Positions 35,942 to 43,964 are shown, counted from the stretch's first letter. The stretch: 64,000 bases of DNA from Chloroflexia bacterium SDU3-3 (GCA_009268125.1 WBOU01000001.1:310001-374000), one strand, 5' to 3'. The notes: generated by a model not told the origin, from the sequence alone. Made by a program: numbers and translations.

Positions 35942-36598
35942 TTAGTGCTCCTCTTCGTCAAGCACGGGCACAATGGTCTGAAGCCGCTGGGGCGTGATCG
36001 TCACCAGGCCGCGCCCGCGAAGATCCTGCACGTGGTACCACACGCCGCTGCGCGAGGGGATGGCCAGCGCCCGCTGGATGTCGCGGTAGGTCGGGCCGCG
36101 CTTGTGCTCCTCGTAGAACTCGCGCACGTAGTCCAGGATGCGGTCGCGCGGCTCGGCGCTGGCCGAGCTGTAGGTCTGGCGCTCGCCCGCCTCGGCGGGC
36201 GGCGGGGCCTCGCCCTCGGCGGGCTTGGGCGCGGGCTGCGGCTCGTCCTCCATGTCGCCCACCACGATCCGCCCGTAGCGGATCTGCGCGCTGTAGCGCC
36301 CTGGGGCGATCTGCAGCTTGGCCGGTGCCCACACCCGCGGGCTTGAGTTGGTGATGTGCAGCTTCTTGCCCGGCTCGGTGTCGCGCCGAGGGATGATCAC
36401 CACCTTGTCGCCAAACTGCTCGATGCTGATGCGCGGCGGGCGTTCGAGGCGGTACCACAGCTCGCGCCCGATGATCAGCTCCAGCCGCCCCTGGTGCTTG
36501 CGGTCGCGCCGACGGTTAAAGCGCACGAATGCCTCAGGGTCGCGGCCATCCGGGTCTGGCTCGGCCTGAAGCATCGAGATCTTGCGTACAACTGGCAT
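35942..36598 (-). CDS. Protein with LexA-type winged helix at the C-terminus
   Basis: 218 residues. The C-terminal ~65 residues (DRILDYVREFYEEHKRGP-TYRDIQRAL, then SGVWYHVQDLRGRGLV) match the DNA-binding domain of LexA. The N-terminal ~110 residues are a beta-rich, basic domain, and a Pro/Ala/Glu-rich linker joins them. There is no LexA Ser-Lys autoprotease domain, and the DNA-binding domain is at the wrong end for LexA. It probably regulates its own operon through the box at 36641. Confidence 0.7.
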   Translation of the reverse strand: MPVVRKISMLQAEPDPDGRDPEAFVRFNRRRDRKHQGRLELIIGRELWYRLERPPRISIEQFGDKVVIIPRRDTEPGKKLHITNSSPRVWAPAKLQIAPGRYSAQIRYGRIVVGDMEDEPQPAPKPAEGEAPPPAEAGERQTYSSASAEPRDRILDYVREFYEEHKRGPTYRDIQRALAIPSRSGVWYHVQDLRGRGLVTITPQRLQTIVPVLDEEEH

Positions 36599-36634
36599 CG
36601 CGTAGCCCTCGCTTCAGAGAACATTGTTAGGGGT

Positions 36635-36663
36635 ATACTACGAACAAACGTGCGTATTGTCAA
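36635..36663 (-). promoter_or_regulatory. Promoter with LexA/SOS-like box in the spacer
   Basis: On the reverse strand, TTGACA (36663-36658) and TAGTAT (36640-36635) are 17 bases apart. The spacer holds the sequence read forward as CGAACAAACGTGCG (36641-36654), which differs at one base from the Gram-positive type SOS box CGAAC-N4-GTTCG. Confidence 0.65.
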
Positions 36664-36820
36664 GATTGTACGTGTCAACACAGCTATTGCACACGATGGA
36701 GAAACCGAGCCGCCAGCGGCGCACCAGCGCGCCGTCCGAGATCAGCGCGATCGCGGCGAGCTCATAGCAAAGGCGGGGAGCGATACGCGCCCCCCGCCCT
36801 ACGCCACACCTCAGCGCCCG

Positions 36821-37594
36821 CTAGGCTGCCCGCGAGATCTCGGCCAGATCCAGATCGATATCGCGCTGGATGGCCCACAGCAGCAGCGACTGCGCGCTGT
36901 TCAGGAAGAAGTGATTGCCGGGCAGCGCGCGGATGAGAAACTGCCCGCTGGTCTGCTCGCGCCACGGCTCGACCTGATCGTAGCTGGCGATCGCATCCTG
37001 GGTGCCCGCGAAGGCGCTGATCGGGCAGGGCAGCGGCGCACCCGGCTGGTGCTGGTAGGTGCCGCACAGCTCGAAGTCGGCGCGCAGGATGGGCACCACC
37101 AGCTGCATCAGATCCGTATTGCGCAGCACCTCGTCGGGCGTGCCGTTCATATCGCGCAGGTAGCGGATGAAGCCATCCTCGGGCAGGCGGTAGACCGTCG
37201 GGTTGGGGTTGGGCAGCTGCGGCGCGCGGTGGGCCGAGACAAACAGGTGGGCCGGGCAGAGCCCGTGGTGGGCGATCAGGTGGCGGGTCAACTCGTAGCT
37301 GATCAGGCCGCCCATGCTGTGGCCAAAGAAGGCAAACGGGCGATCGAGCAGGGGCAGCAGCCCCTCGGCCAGGGCCGGGATGAGTGTCTCCAGGCTGCGA
37401 AACGATGGCTCCAAGATGCGGGTCTCGCGGCCAGGCAGGCGCACGGCGTGCACCGCGATGCTGCTGGGGAAGCTGCCCGGCCACGCGCGGTAGACCGCCG
37501 CCCCGCCCCCCGCGAAGGGGAAGCAGAACAGCCGCAGCCGCGCCTGGTCGCTCGGCTTCGTCGTATCGATCCAGCGGCTGACAGGTGTGTCCAT
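36821..37594 (-). CDS. Type II thioesterase (NRPS/PKS editing type)
   Basis: 257 residues from ATG 37594 with GAGGA upstream. LFCFPFAGGGAAVYRAW, VRLPGRETR, GHSMGG (Ser93), Asp200 and GNHFFL (His228) are the standard signature of free-standing thioesterases that clear misprimed carrier proteins in non-ribosomal peptide and polyketide synthesis. No synthetase, carrier protein or phosphopantetheinyl transferase is within the window, so the partner must be elsewhere on the genome. Confidence 0.9.
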   Translation of the reverse strand: MDTPVSRWIDTTKPSDQARLRLFCFPFAGGGAAVYRAWPGSFPSSIAVHAVRLPGRETRILEPSFRSLETLIPALAEGLLPLLDRPFAFFGHSMGGLISYELTRHLIAHHGLCPAHLFVSAHRAPQLPNPNPTVYRLPEDGFIRYLRDMNGTPDEVLRNTDLMQLVVPILRADFELCGTYQHQPGAPLPCPISAFAGTQDAIASYDQVEPWREQTSGQFLIRALPGNHFFLNSAQSLLLWAIQRDIDLDLAEISRAA

Positions 37595-37838
37595 AACCCT
37601 ATCCTCTACTACCAAACAAGTTCGATTGCCATTGTAGATGTTTATGACAAAATTGCAACTCGCGGCAGGAGTCAGGGCGCTTTACCACCACGCCAACAAG
37701 ACACCAAGGGAACACATAAATAACGGCACGAAGACCCGCAGGCGCAACACGCCCGCCCATGATGCGCGTTGGGCCGACCGGGCAACGCGCCACGCATTGC
37801 CAACGGTCGGCCCAACGCACCACACGGCCCAGGGCGGG
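37595..37838. other. Intergenic region with repeat remnant
   Basis: Between the thioesterase and FHA genes. It contains a fragment like the inner part of the family-2 element (TTTACCACCACG...AAGACACCAAGG, ~37680-37710) and the hairpin listed separately. Confidence 0.4.
37766..37818 (-). terminator. Long-loop hairpin after the FHA gene
   Basis: The perfect 15-bp arms GCGTTGGGCCGACCG (37766-37780) and its complement (37804-37818) have a 23-base loop, 20 bases beyond the FHA stop. No T run, so it is either a factor-dependent terminator or an RNA-stability hairpin. Confidence 0.45.
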
Positions 37839-38573
37839 CTAGAGCCGCACGGTCTGGGTGATGTAGCGGAAGAACAGCTTGATGCTGCCCACGCGGATGG
37901 TGGTCTTGTCGGCCAGCTGGGTGGGGGTGCGCGGGGCCAGCGGCATCTCGTTCAGGGCCGTGCCGTTGGTGCTATCCAGATCCTCGATGTCCCACTGGCC
38001 GCCGCGAAAGCGCAGCAGCGCGTGGTTGCGGCTCACGCCCATCGAGCCGCCGCCCAGGCTGGTCAGGTCGATGTCGGGCAGGCGCTGCGCCCCCGCGTCG
38101 GCCCAGCCGATCAGGTACTGGCCGCGCCGCACATCCAGCGGGAAGCGGGCGTTGTTGGGCAGCACCAGCTCGCTGGGCACCGCAGGCGCGGGCGTCAGCT
38201 GCTCGACGCTCTGCTGCAGCTGGTAGAACTCGCTGCGGTGCCGCTCCAGCAGCCCGGTGATCCGCTCTAGCTCGCGCTCTAGGTTCTGGATGTCGCGGTA
38301 CTTGCGGTCTAGCTCGGTGTAGAGCGCCATCCTCCGCTCGGCGGCCATCAGGTTTTCGCGCAGGGTGCGCATCTCCAGGTCGCGCACCCCCAGGTCGCTG
38401 CGGGCGCGGGCCAGCCCATCCTCGGTAATTCGGCGCAGCGTCTCGGGCTGGCTGGCCAGGGCGCGCTCGTTGGTGGCGATCCAGTCGCGCAGCTGGCGCA
38501 CATCCCGATCCACCTGGGCGACGCTGCGGCGGAGATCGTTGATCTCCTTCTCAAGGGAGGCTCGGTCGGTCAT
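37839..38573 (-). CDS. Coiled-coil FHA domain protein
   Basis: 244 residues from ATG 38573 with AAGGAG upstream. The first ~140 residues are a long charged coiled coil (EKEINDLRRSVAQVDRDVRQ and on). The C-terminal ~90 residues form an FHA domain: GQYLIGWAD, LGGGSMGVSRNHALL and IEDLDSTNGTALN, the phosphothreonine-binding loops. It probably reads Ser/Thr-kinase phosphorylation; no kinase is adjacent. Divergent from ywbE. Confidence 0.85.
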   Translation of the reverse strand: MTDRASLEKEINDLRRSVAQVDRDVRQLRDWIATNERALASQPETLRRITEDGLARARSDLGVRDLEMRTLRENLMAAERRMALYTELDRKYRDIQNLERELERITGLLERHRSEFYQLQQSVEQLTPAPAVPSELVLPNNARFPLDVRRGQYLIGWADAGAQRLPDIDLTSLGGGSMGVSRNHALLRFRGGQWDIEDLDSTNGTALNEMPLAPRTPTQLADKTTIRVGSIKLFFRYITQTVRL

Positions 38574-38688
38574 TCCATTCACTCCTTGCGGCACAATCAG
38601 GCGATGCCGGGTACAATACCCCAGGCGTCGCTGCTTGGCAATTCGACGCCCGGTTCCGCCATTCGGTTGCAGAGAGCGAGAGACGACC

Positions 38689-38892
38689 ATGCAGGGAAGA
38701 CAGCGTAGCAATATTCGCCCAGGCCTGAGGGTGGCGATCGTGCTCAAGCAGGATCAGCGCACCGGCAGGCGCACCGTGGGCGTGGTGAAGGATATTCTGA
38801 CCAGCTCGGCCACCCACCCGCACGGCATCAAGGTGCGGCTGCAAGATGGCCAGGTGGGCCGCGTGCAGGAGATCTTGGCCGAGGGCGACTGA
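38689..38892 (+). CDS. ywbE: YwbE family small protein (DUF2196)
   Basis: 67 residues. NIRPGLRVAIVLKQDQRTG, GVVKDILTSSATHPHGIKV and DGQVGRVQEIL cover the whole YwbE family. It is a small, basic, KOW-like beta protein of unknown function. The promoter is shared with or close to that of the divergent FHA gene: TACAAT at 38612-38617 lies inside GGGTA-CAA-TACCC. Confidence 0.85.
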   Translation: MQGRQRSNIRPGLRVAIVLKQDQRTGRRTVGVVKDILTSSATHPHGIKVRLQDGQVGRVQEILAEGD

Positions 38893-39017
38893 TAGAGTTC
38901 GCCCAGCCTCCCCTAACCTCCCTACCACCAAGCCATCAGCTCGCGATCATTGACCGCTGCCCGCACGCCGTGTATCGTTGGGGCACACCTCAGCACCAAT
39001 GGAAAGGGCAGCGGCCA

Positions 39018-39539
39018 ATGATCATCATGCTCAACGGCTCCTTTGGCGTGGGCAAGAGCACCACCGCCGAGGCGCTCCGCCAGCGTATCGCGGGCAGCAT
39101 CATCTACGACCCCGAGTATGTCGGCATGCTCGCCCGCCACCTCACCGAGGGCCTGCGCCAGGGCGAGGAGGCCACCGACGACTTCCAAGACATCGCCCTG
39201 TGGCGCTCGCTGACCGTTGCGGCGGCCCAGGGGCTGTGGCGGCGCTACCAGCGCCCCATGATCGTGCCCATGACCCTCGCGCAGCCCGCCTACCTCGACG
39301 AGATCCGCACTGGGCTGGCCGCGTGCGCCCCCACACACCACTTCTGCCTGGTCGCACCGCTCGCCACCGTGCAGCGCCGCCTCGCCCAGCGCGGCGAGCA
39401 GCCCGGCTCGTGGGCTTGGCAGAAGGCCGAGCGCTGCGTGCCCATACTCGACCACCCCCGCTACGCCCAGCACATCCCCACCGATGGCCGCGAGGTGCCC
39501 GCCGTGGTCGAGGACATCCTCGCGCGGCTGCCGCGCTGA
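39018..39539 (+). CDS. TmrB-like ATP-binding tunicamycin-resistance protein
   Basis: 173 residues from ATG 39018. P-loop NGSFGVGKST (Lys13), then YDPEYVGM, DDFQDIALWR, PMIVPMTLAQPAYLDEI, HHFCLVAP, SWAWQKAERCV and HIPTDG follow Bacillus TmrB along its length, though TmrB is longer (about 197). TmrB is thought to bind and sequester tunicamycin. There is no linked biosynthesis gene. The C-terminal extension of TmrB is missing here. Confidence 0.82.
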   Translation: MIIMLNGSFGVGKSTTAEALRQRIAGSIIYDPEYVGMLARHLTEGLRQGEEATDDFQDIALWRSLTVAAAQGLWRRYQRPMIVPMTLAQPAYLDEIRTGLAACAPTHHFCLVAPLATVQRRLAQRGEQPGSWAWQKAERCVPILDHPRYAQHIPTDGREVPAVVEDILARLPR

Positions 39540-39540
39540 G

Positions 39541-39592
39541 GCCAACGCTTCGTCAGCCCCGCCCAACGCCGCATCCGCACCGCCGAACGAGG
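39541..39592 (+). repeat. Two to three degenerate 21-bp units after the TmrB-like gene
   Basis: Units starting GCCAACGCTTCGTCAG (39541), CCCAACGCCGCATCC (39562) and CCGAACGAGG (39583) are spaced exactly 21 bases and match the unit of the array at 41200-41472. Confidence 0.5.
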
Positions 39593-39605
39593 AGAAAGCG
39601 GGGCC

Positions 39606-39860
39606 ATGCACCCCATCAGCGCCGCTCTGCTTGCCCTCGCGGCGCTGGCCACATGCGTGGCCAGCGCCGCGCCCACTGTGCCAGCGCCTGCCCTGGACAG
39701 CGGCCCGAGCTACGCAAGGAAGAAGGCAGCGGGCAGGGCCTCTACTTTGGCCCCAAGAAGTGGCGCGCGCGCATATCAGTCGGCGTGCCGCGCGGAGCGC
39801 TCGTCGCCGTCGATGCGGCGAGCAGCGCGTGCACAATAGTGTATCTGCATGACAGTGATC
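39606..39860 (+). pseudogene. Possible frameshifted secreted-protein gene
   Basis: From ATG 39606 the first ~30 residues read as a clear signal peptide (ALLALAALATCVASAA). The frame then turns into low-complexity Arg/Ala text. In the +2 frame the following DNA (from about 39715) reads GLYFGPKKWRARISVGVPRG and VAVDAASSACTIVYL, which looks more like real protein. One frameshift near 39715 would join them. Alternatively both are chance readings of GC-rich DNA. Confidence 0.25.
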
Positions 39861-40173
39861 ACTGTGAGTCATTATTAAAACATGCTGCCGCGAGAACACA
39901 TACCAGATTCAATCCATATCATCCCCATCATACATATTGCCCGCATCGCACTAAGGGCAAATCTGCTATCCTCCCACTAGGCGCTTATTATGATGCATTG
40001 CAGCTATCGCCCCATCTACAACGCGCGTACTGCAGCTATTGCAAACGAACACGAAGTTTGCCCCTACAACCTCACCATCGCACCGACCTCAGCCATAGGC
40101 AAACTGAACGCAGGCAGCTGTTAGATAATCATGCTATACTCGCACAAAGCCGCATGCAGCAGGGCCTACCGCT
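39861..40173. other. Intergenic region before the NYN gene
   Basis: Lower GC than surrounding genes and without convincing coding frame. TGCTATACT (40132-40140), 33 bases before the NYN start, is a likely extended -10. Confidence 0.4.
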
Positions 40174-41139
40174 ATGGCAACACCCAAGGCAACGATCGCA
40201 CTGCTTATCGATGCCGATAACGCGCCCGCATCCAAGATCACCATGATCTTGAGCCAGATCGCCCATTATGGCGAAGCCAACATCCGCCGCGCCTACGGCA
40301 ATTGGAAAAGTCCCAACCTCCAGGCATGGGAAAACTGCCTGCACGAATACGCCATCCGGCCCATCCAGCAGTTCGACTACACCAAGGGCAAAAACGCATC
40401 CGATCTGGCAATGACCATTGATGCGATGGATCTGCTCTACACCCAGCGGCTTGATGCCATCGCCCTAGTCTCCAGCGATAGCGACTTCACACCTTTGGTG
40501 ATGCGGCTGCGCGCACATGGGCTAAAGGTCTACGGTTTCGGCGAAGAAAAAACACCTACACCTTTTGTCAAGGCATGCACATCCTTTCACTTCTTTGAGC
40601 CAAACGGCCGGACCAAAGGCTTGGAACAAAAAACCGCCGCTGAGACCAAGCAGGCTGAAAGTCCGCCAAATACATCCTATCCGCTTTTTCCCGTATTTGA
40701 TATTCCCGAGAAGCCGCCCCATTCTGCACCATCGCCTGCGCTTATTGAGCCGATTCCAAACCACAATACAACAGCTGCCAACGGTTCAAAGAAAGGCAAG
40801 ACAACAGCTGTAGCGCCGCAGCCCACCACACCAAAAAAAGCGGCGCAGCCTGCGCCCGCGCCTACCAAAAAAAGCGGCGAGCAGCTCAAGCACAATACCA
40901 TGCTGCTCAATAGACTATATAAAGCGCTCGATGAAGCCAAAAAAGATGATGGCTGGGCAGATCTTGCCAGTGTTGGAAGCTATCTCTCACAGCAGGCAGG
41001 GTTTACGCTGCGCAGCTATGGCTACAGCAAGCTGCGCAGCCTGTTCGAGGCCATCGATCTTTTTGAGGTACAGATGCGCGCTAAGGCCGCCTACGTGCGG
41101 AGAAAATCTAGCGCTGGCGCAAAAAAGACCAAGGCTTGA
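40174..41139 (+). CDS. NYN domain protein (LabA/DUF88-like) with C-terminal OST-HTH
   Basis: 321 residues. The NYN (PIN-like) nuclease domain fills ~1-150: LLIDADNAP (Asp13, Asp15), KGKNASDLAMTIDAMDLLY and LVSSDSDFTPLV provide the acidic site for a metal-dependent RNase. A long Pro/Lys/Thr-rich linker follows. The C-terminal ~75 residues (LLNRLYKALDEAKKDDGWADL...YGYSKLRSLFEAI) look like an OST-HTH/LOTUS RNA-binding domain. Codons are less GC-rich than average here. Immediately downstream lie the palindrome and minisatellite. Confidence 0.85.
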   Translation: MATPKATIALLIDADNAPASKITMILSQIAHYGEANIRRAYGNWKSPNLQAWENCLHEYAIRPIQQFDYTKGKNASDLAMTIDAMDLLYTQRLDAIALVSSDSDFTPLVMRLRAHGLKVYGFGEEKTPTPFVKACTSFHFFEPNGRTKGLEQKTAAETKQAESPPNTSYPLFPVFDIPEKPPHSAPSPALIEPIPNHNTTAANGSKKGKTTAVAPQPTTPKKAAQPAPAPTKKSGEQLKHNTMLLNRLYKALDEAKKDDGWADLASVGSYLSQQAGFTLRSYGYSKLRSLFEAIDLFEVQMRAKAAYVRRKSSAGAKKTKA

Positions 41140-41148
41140 TCTAGGCCA

Positions 41149-41188
41149 AACCAGGCTTAATCGCATTGGAATGCGATTAAGCCTGGTT
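41149..41188. repeat. Perfect 19-bp inverted repeat (palindromic hairpin)
   Basis: The arm AACCAGGCTTAATCGCATT (41149-41167) is followed after only GG by its exact complement (41170-41188). There is no T run after it. It starts ten bases after the NYN stop and its right end abuts the 21-bp array. It may be a terminator, a cruciform or a dimeric-protein site. Confidence 0.75.
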
Positions 41189-41472
41189 CATCCACTTGAC
41201 CCAACGCTTCATCCACTCGACCCAACGCTTCATCCACCCGACCCAACGCTTCATCCACCCGACCCAACGCTTCATCCACTCGACCCAACGCTTCATCCAC
41301 CCGACCCAACGCTTCATCCACTCGACCCAACGCTTCATCCACCCGACCCAACGCTTCATCCGCTCGACCCAACGCTTCATCCACTCGACCCAACGCTTCA
41401 TCCACCCGACCCAACGCTTCATCCGCTCGACCCAACGCTTCATCCACCCGACCCAACGCTTCATCCACCCGA
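41189..41472. repeat. Minisatellite: 13 tandem copies of a 21-bp unit
   Basis: Thirteen full units from 41200, each beginning CCCAACGCTTCATCC and ending in ACTCGA, ACCCGA or GCTCGA, plus a partial unit (41189-41199). Only three positions vary. As 21 is a multiple of three and the unit lacks stops, several frames stay open (e.g. heptads VDEALGR on the reverse strand), but no start site, codon bias or homologue supports coding. Confidence 0.92.
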
Positions 41473-41500
41473 CCTCACGAACTCTACCTACCGCACCATA

Positions 41501-41509
41501 TGCTACAAT
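41501..41509 (+). promoter_or_regulatory. Extended -10 promoter of the DHFR-like gene
   Basis: TGCTACAAT, 35 bases before the ATG at 41545, in the 70 bases of unique DNA between the minisatellite and the gene. Confidence 0.5.
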
Positions 41510-41544
41510 GCCCGCCACATCATCCCGACAGAGAAGGAGCGACG

Positions 41545-42123
41545 ATGCGCAAGCTTATCTACTATGTGGCGTGCAGCGCCGATGGCTTTATCGCTCGTAG
41601 CGATGGCAGCTACGACTACTTCCTGTTTGATGGGGAGCACTTTAACGATCTCATCACACGGTTCCCCGAAACATTCCCCGCTCCAGCTTGGCAGCCTATG
41701 GGCATCAGCGGACCAAATAAGCTTTTTGATACAGTGCTGATGGGCCGCGAAACGTATGAGGCAGGATTACCTGTAGGGCTCACCAGCCCCTACCCACAGC
41801 TGCGGCAGTATGTCTTCTCGCGCAGCATGGCCGAAAGCCTCGACCCGCAGGTCACGCTTGTGTCTGATGGTGCGGAGGCGTTCGTGGCGGCGCTCAAGCA
41901 AGAGGATGGCATGGCGATCTGGCTGTGTGGTGGGAGCAAGCTAGCGGCGACGCTGCTACCGCAGATCGACGAGCTTATTCTGAAAGTAAACCCCGTGCTT
42001 ATTGGCCAGGGCAGACCGCTGTTTGATGGAAAAGCTACCACCATCGGGCTGAAGCTGCTGGAGAGCAAGCCCTATGCAAACGGCTTCGTGCTTCAGCGCT
42101 ATGCGCTAGAGCAGCGAGCCTAG
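41545..42123 (+). CDS. RibD-C/dihydrofolate-reductase-like protein
   Basis: 192 residues from ATG 41545 with AAGGAG five bases upstream. RKLIYYVACSADGFIAR, DTVLMGRETYEAGL, IWLCGGSKLAATLLPQIDEL and VLIGQGRPLFDG are the motifs of the RibD C-terminal (YyaP/YwjB-like) reductase family. It is an NADPH-binding cytoplasmic reductase of unknown substrate. A copy of the CCCAACGC unit starts right at its stop codon (42124). Confidence 0.88.
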   Translation: MRKLIYYVACSADGFIARSDGSYDYFLFDGEHFNDLITRFPETFPAPAWQPMGISGPNKLFDTVLMGRETYEAGLPVGLTSPYPQLRQYVFSRSMAESLDPQVTLVSDGAEAFVAALKQEDGMAIWLCGGSKLAATLLPQIDELILKVNPVLIGQGRPLFDGKATTIGLKLLESKPYANGFVLQRYALEQRA

Positions 42124-42195
42124 CCCAACGCACCCACAAGCTGTATGGCCATATCGATCAAGCAGAGCGAATGGCCATACGCATCACACCAACCT

Positions 42196-43887
42196 ATGAA
42201 TATCACATCTATCATCACATCCATTGCCGCCATCGGTGCGCTGGCCGCGCTGCTACCCATAGCGGCCACGCCCAACGGCAGCGCAGCCAGCACCGCTGCC
42301 GCCTACGACGATGCCCCCGTAGTGCTGACCGGGGCCGACCTGCCGACGCTGGCGGGCAATGCACCAGGCACCATTGTCGCTTGGCGCTACAGCGGCATCT
42401 GGAAGCAAATCCCAGTGCAGATCGATGAGCGCGCCGTGGTGGACTATGCTACCATCTACAAGAACAGCGCGATGACCGGCGTCACCGCGCTGGTATACAC
42501 CGACGCAACTACGTGGACCGGGGCTGATGCCAATGCGACCTTCGACACCAACGATGAGCTAGTGTTCATGGCACGCGATGCGGGCCAGCGGCCTGCAGTG
42601 TGGGCCGACCCGCCCCATGTGGTGGCTGGCACCGCCCGCGAGGTGCGGGTGAGCGATCCGCAGGATGCGCAGAACACCACCTATGTCTACCTGTTCGAGC
42701 AGGATGGCACGCTCGACCAAACGGCGGGGTCCAGCTATGTGTCGTACAGCTTCGCGCTGAACGGCGGGGCCTACAAGAGCGTCTACACCAACCCAATGGC
42801 TAGCACTGGGCCAAACCCCGAAAGCTCGACAGTGGTAGGCCAGACCTACCAGACCCACTTCACTGACCGCTGGGTGAACGACGAGCTATGGCTCACCGGC
42901 ACGAATGGCACCTCAGCCGATCTGCTCGACCGCCACAAGGTGCTGTTTGCCCCTGGCAACTGCGGGCGCAGCGAGAACACCTTCTCGAATGGCGTGTCGC
43001 CCTACCCGATCGGTGCGTTCATCGCCAACAAGAGCGGGCCGGTGCGGGCCATCCGCTCGTATGTTGGGGCCAACAGCGGCCCGCTGACCCAGCGCGACCA
43101 TCTCTTTTACGGCCAGCACCAAGAGATGCGCACCGCGCTGCGCGTGCACAGCGTCCCAGGGATCATGGACTTCTTCGACTGGAGCGATCAGGCCGTGGGG
43201 ATGACCTACGCCAACTCAAACAATACAGCGGGTGTGACCGTCGACGGCGTAGAGGAGACGATCACAGCTAGCAATCTAGCCTGGGCAATGATCAGCGGCA
43301 CGCCGGGGAGCATTGTCGAAAGCTACGCGGTAGAAAGCGACATCGCAGGGCTTCAGCCGACCTCGTACTACCTCGACGACGCAACCCCATCGACCACGCA
43401 GTGCACCGGAGACAGCAAAGCCATCGGCTCGGCGGGCGTGTGGATCAACCAAAGTATCCCGTGCACCGACCCGCTGCCCGCTTCGTTTGGCGGAACGTGC
43501 CCGAGCAGCTACAAAACGCTGAAGCTGCGCCGCTCGATGCACTATAGCGGGCAGTCGACGACTGCAGGCGCTGCCGCCGACTATGCCACCGCCGACGCGC
43601 AGCCGCCTTCGGCCAGCGTGGGCGCGTGGGTGGCCCCCACTATGACCCCGACCGCCACGCCTGAGACTCCGACCATAACGCCTGAGACCCCGACCATAAC
43701 GCCTGAGATCCCGACCATTACCCCTGAGACCCCGACCATAACGCCCGAGACCCCGACCATTACCCCTGAGATCCCGACCATAACGCCCGAGACCCCGACC
43801 ATAACGCCCAGCGTTACTGCCACTCCAACAGTAGCACCACAGCCAGCAGCGCATAGCATCTATCTACCGCTGATCATAGCACCATAG
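42196..43887 (+). CDS. Secreted protein with C-terminal Thr-Pro repeats
   Basis: 563 residues from ATG 42196 (42145 is possible). An N-terminal signal peptide (IAAIGALAALLPIAA) is followed by a ~450-residue beta-rich domain without recognised family; it contains VPVQIDER-like, NDELVFMARDAG and DHLFYGQHQEMR segments and several Cys. Then come seven TITPETP heptads and the tail HSIYLPLIIAP. The short hydrophobic tail after a Thr-Pro linker resembles the C-terminal tails common on Chloroflexota exported proteins (inference). Probably cell-surface attached. Confidence 0.65.
   Translation: MNITSIITSIAAIGALAALLPIAATPNGSAASTAAAYDDAPVVLTGADLPTLAGNAPGTIVAWRYSGIWKQIPVQIDERAVVDYATIYKNSAMTGVTALVYTDATTWTGADANATFDTNDELVFMARDAGQRPAVWADPPHVVAGTAREVRVSDPQDAQNTTYVYLFEQDGTLDQTAGSSYVSYSFALNGGAYKSVYTNPMASTGPNPESSTVVGQTYQTHFTDRWVNDELWLTGTNGTSADLLDRHKVLFAPGNCGRSENTFSNGVSPYPIGAFIANKSGPVRAIRSYVGANSGPLTQRDHLFYGQHQEMRTALRVHSVPGIMDFFDWSDQAVGMTYANSNNTAGVTVDGVEETITASNLAWAMISGTPGSIVESYAVESDIAGLQPTSYYLDDATPSTTQCTGDSKAIGSAGVWINQSIPCTDPLPASFGGTCPSSYKTLKLRRSMHYSGQSTTAGAAADYATADAQPPSASVGAWVAPTMTPTATPETPTITPETPTITPEIPTITPETPTITPETPTITPEIPTITPETPTITPSVTATPTVAPQPAAHSIYLPLIIAP
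43660..43806 (+). repeat. Seven in-frame 21-bp repeats coding Thr-Pro heptads
   Basis: Units start CCTGAGACCCCGACC or a variant; an ATC codon replaces ACC in two of the seven. They encode the linker of the secreted protein. Unrelated in sequence to the 41200 array despite the same length. Confidence 0.85.
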
Positions 43888-43904
43888 CCTATCGCCAGAA
43901 TGAA

Positions 43905-43938
43905 AGGCAGGCCGCATGATTTCTCATGCGGCCTGCCT
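43905..43938. terminator. Terminator between convergent genes
   Basis: The arms AGGCAGGCCGCATGA (43905-43919) and its exact complement (43924-43938) have a 4-base loop. It serves the secreted-protein gene and the convergent ATP-grasp gene. Confidence 0.75.
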
Positions 43939-43964
43939 GCTTTGATCAAGGCAACAAATGAGCG

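Noticed and set aside
36821-37594. A non-ribosomal peptide or polyketide cluster around the thioesterase
   Set aside because: No adenylation, condensation, ketosynthase or carrier domain is encoded in the window.
41157-41468. Coiled-coil protein of VDEALGR heptads on the reverse strand
   Set aside because: Open frames arise because a 21-bp stop-free repeat stays open in several frames. There is no ribosome binding site, and the frame runs through the palindrome.
41189-41472. CRISPR array
   Set aside because: The 21-bp units are directly contiguous with no unique spacers, and there are no cas genes.
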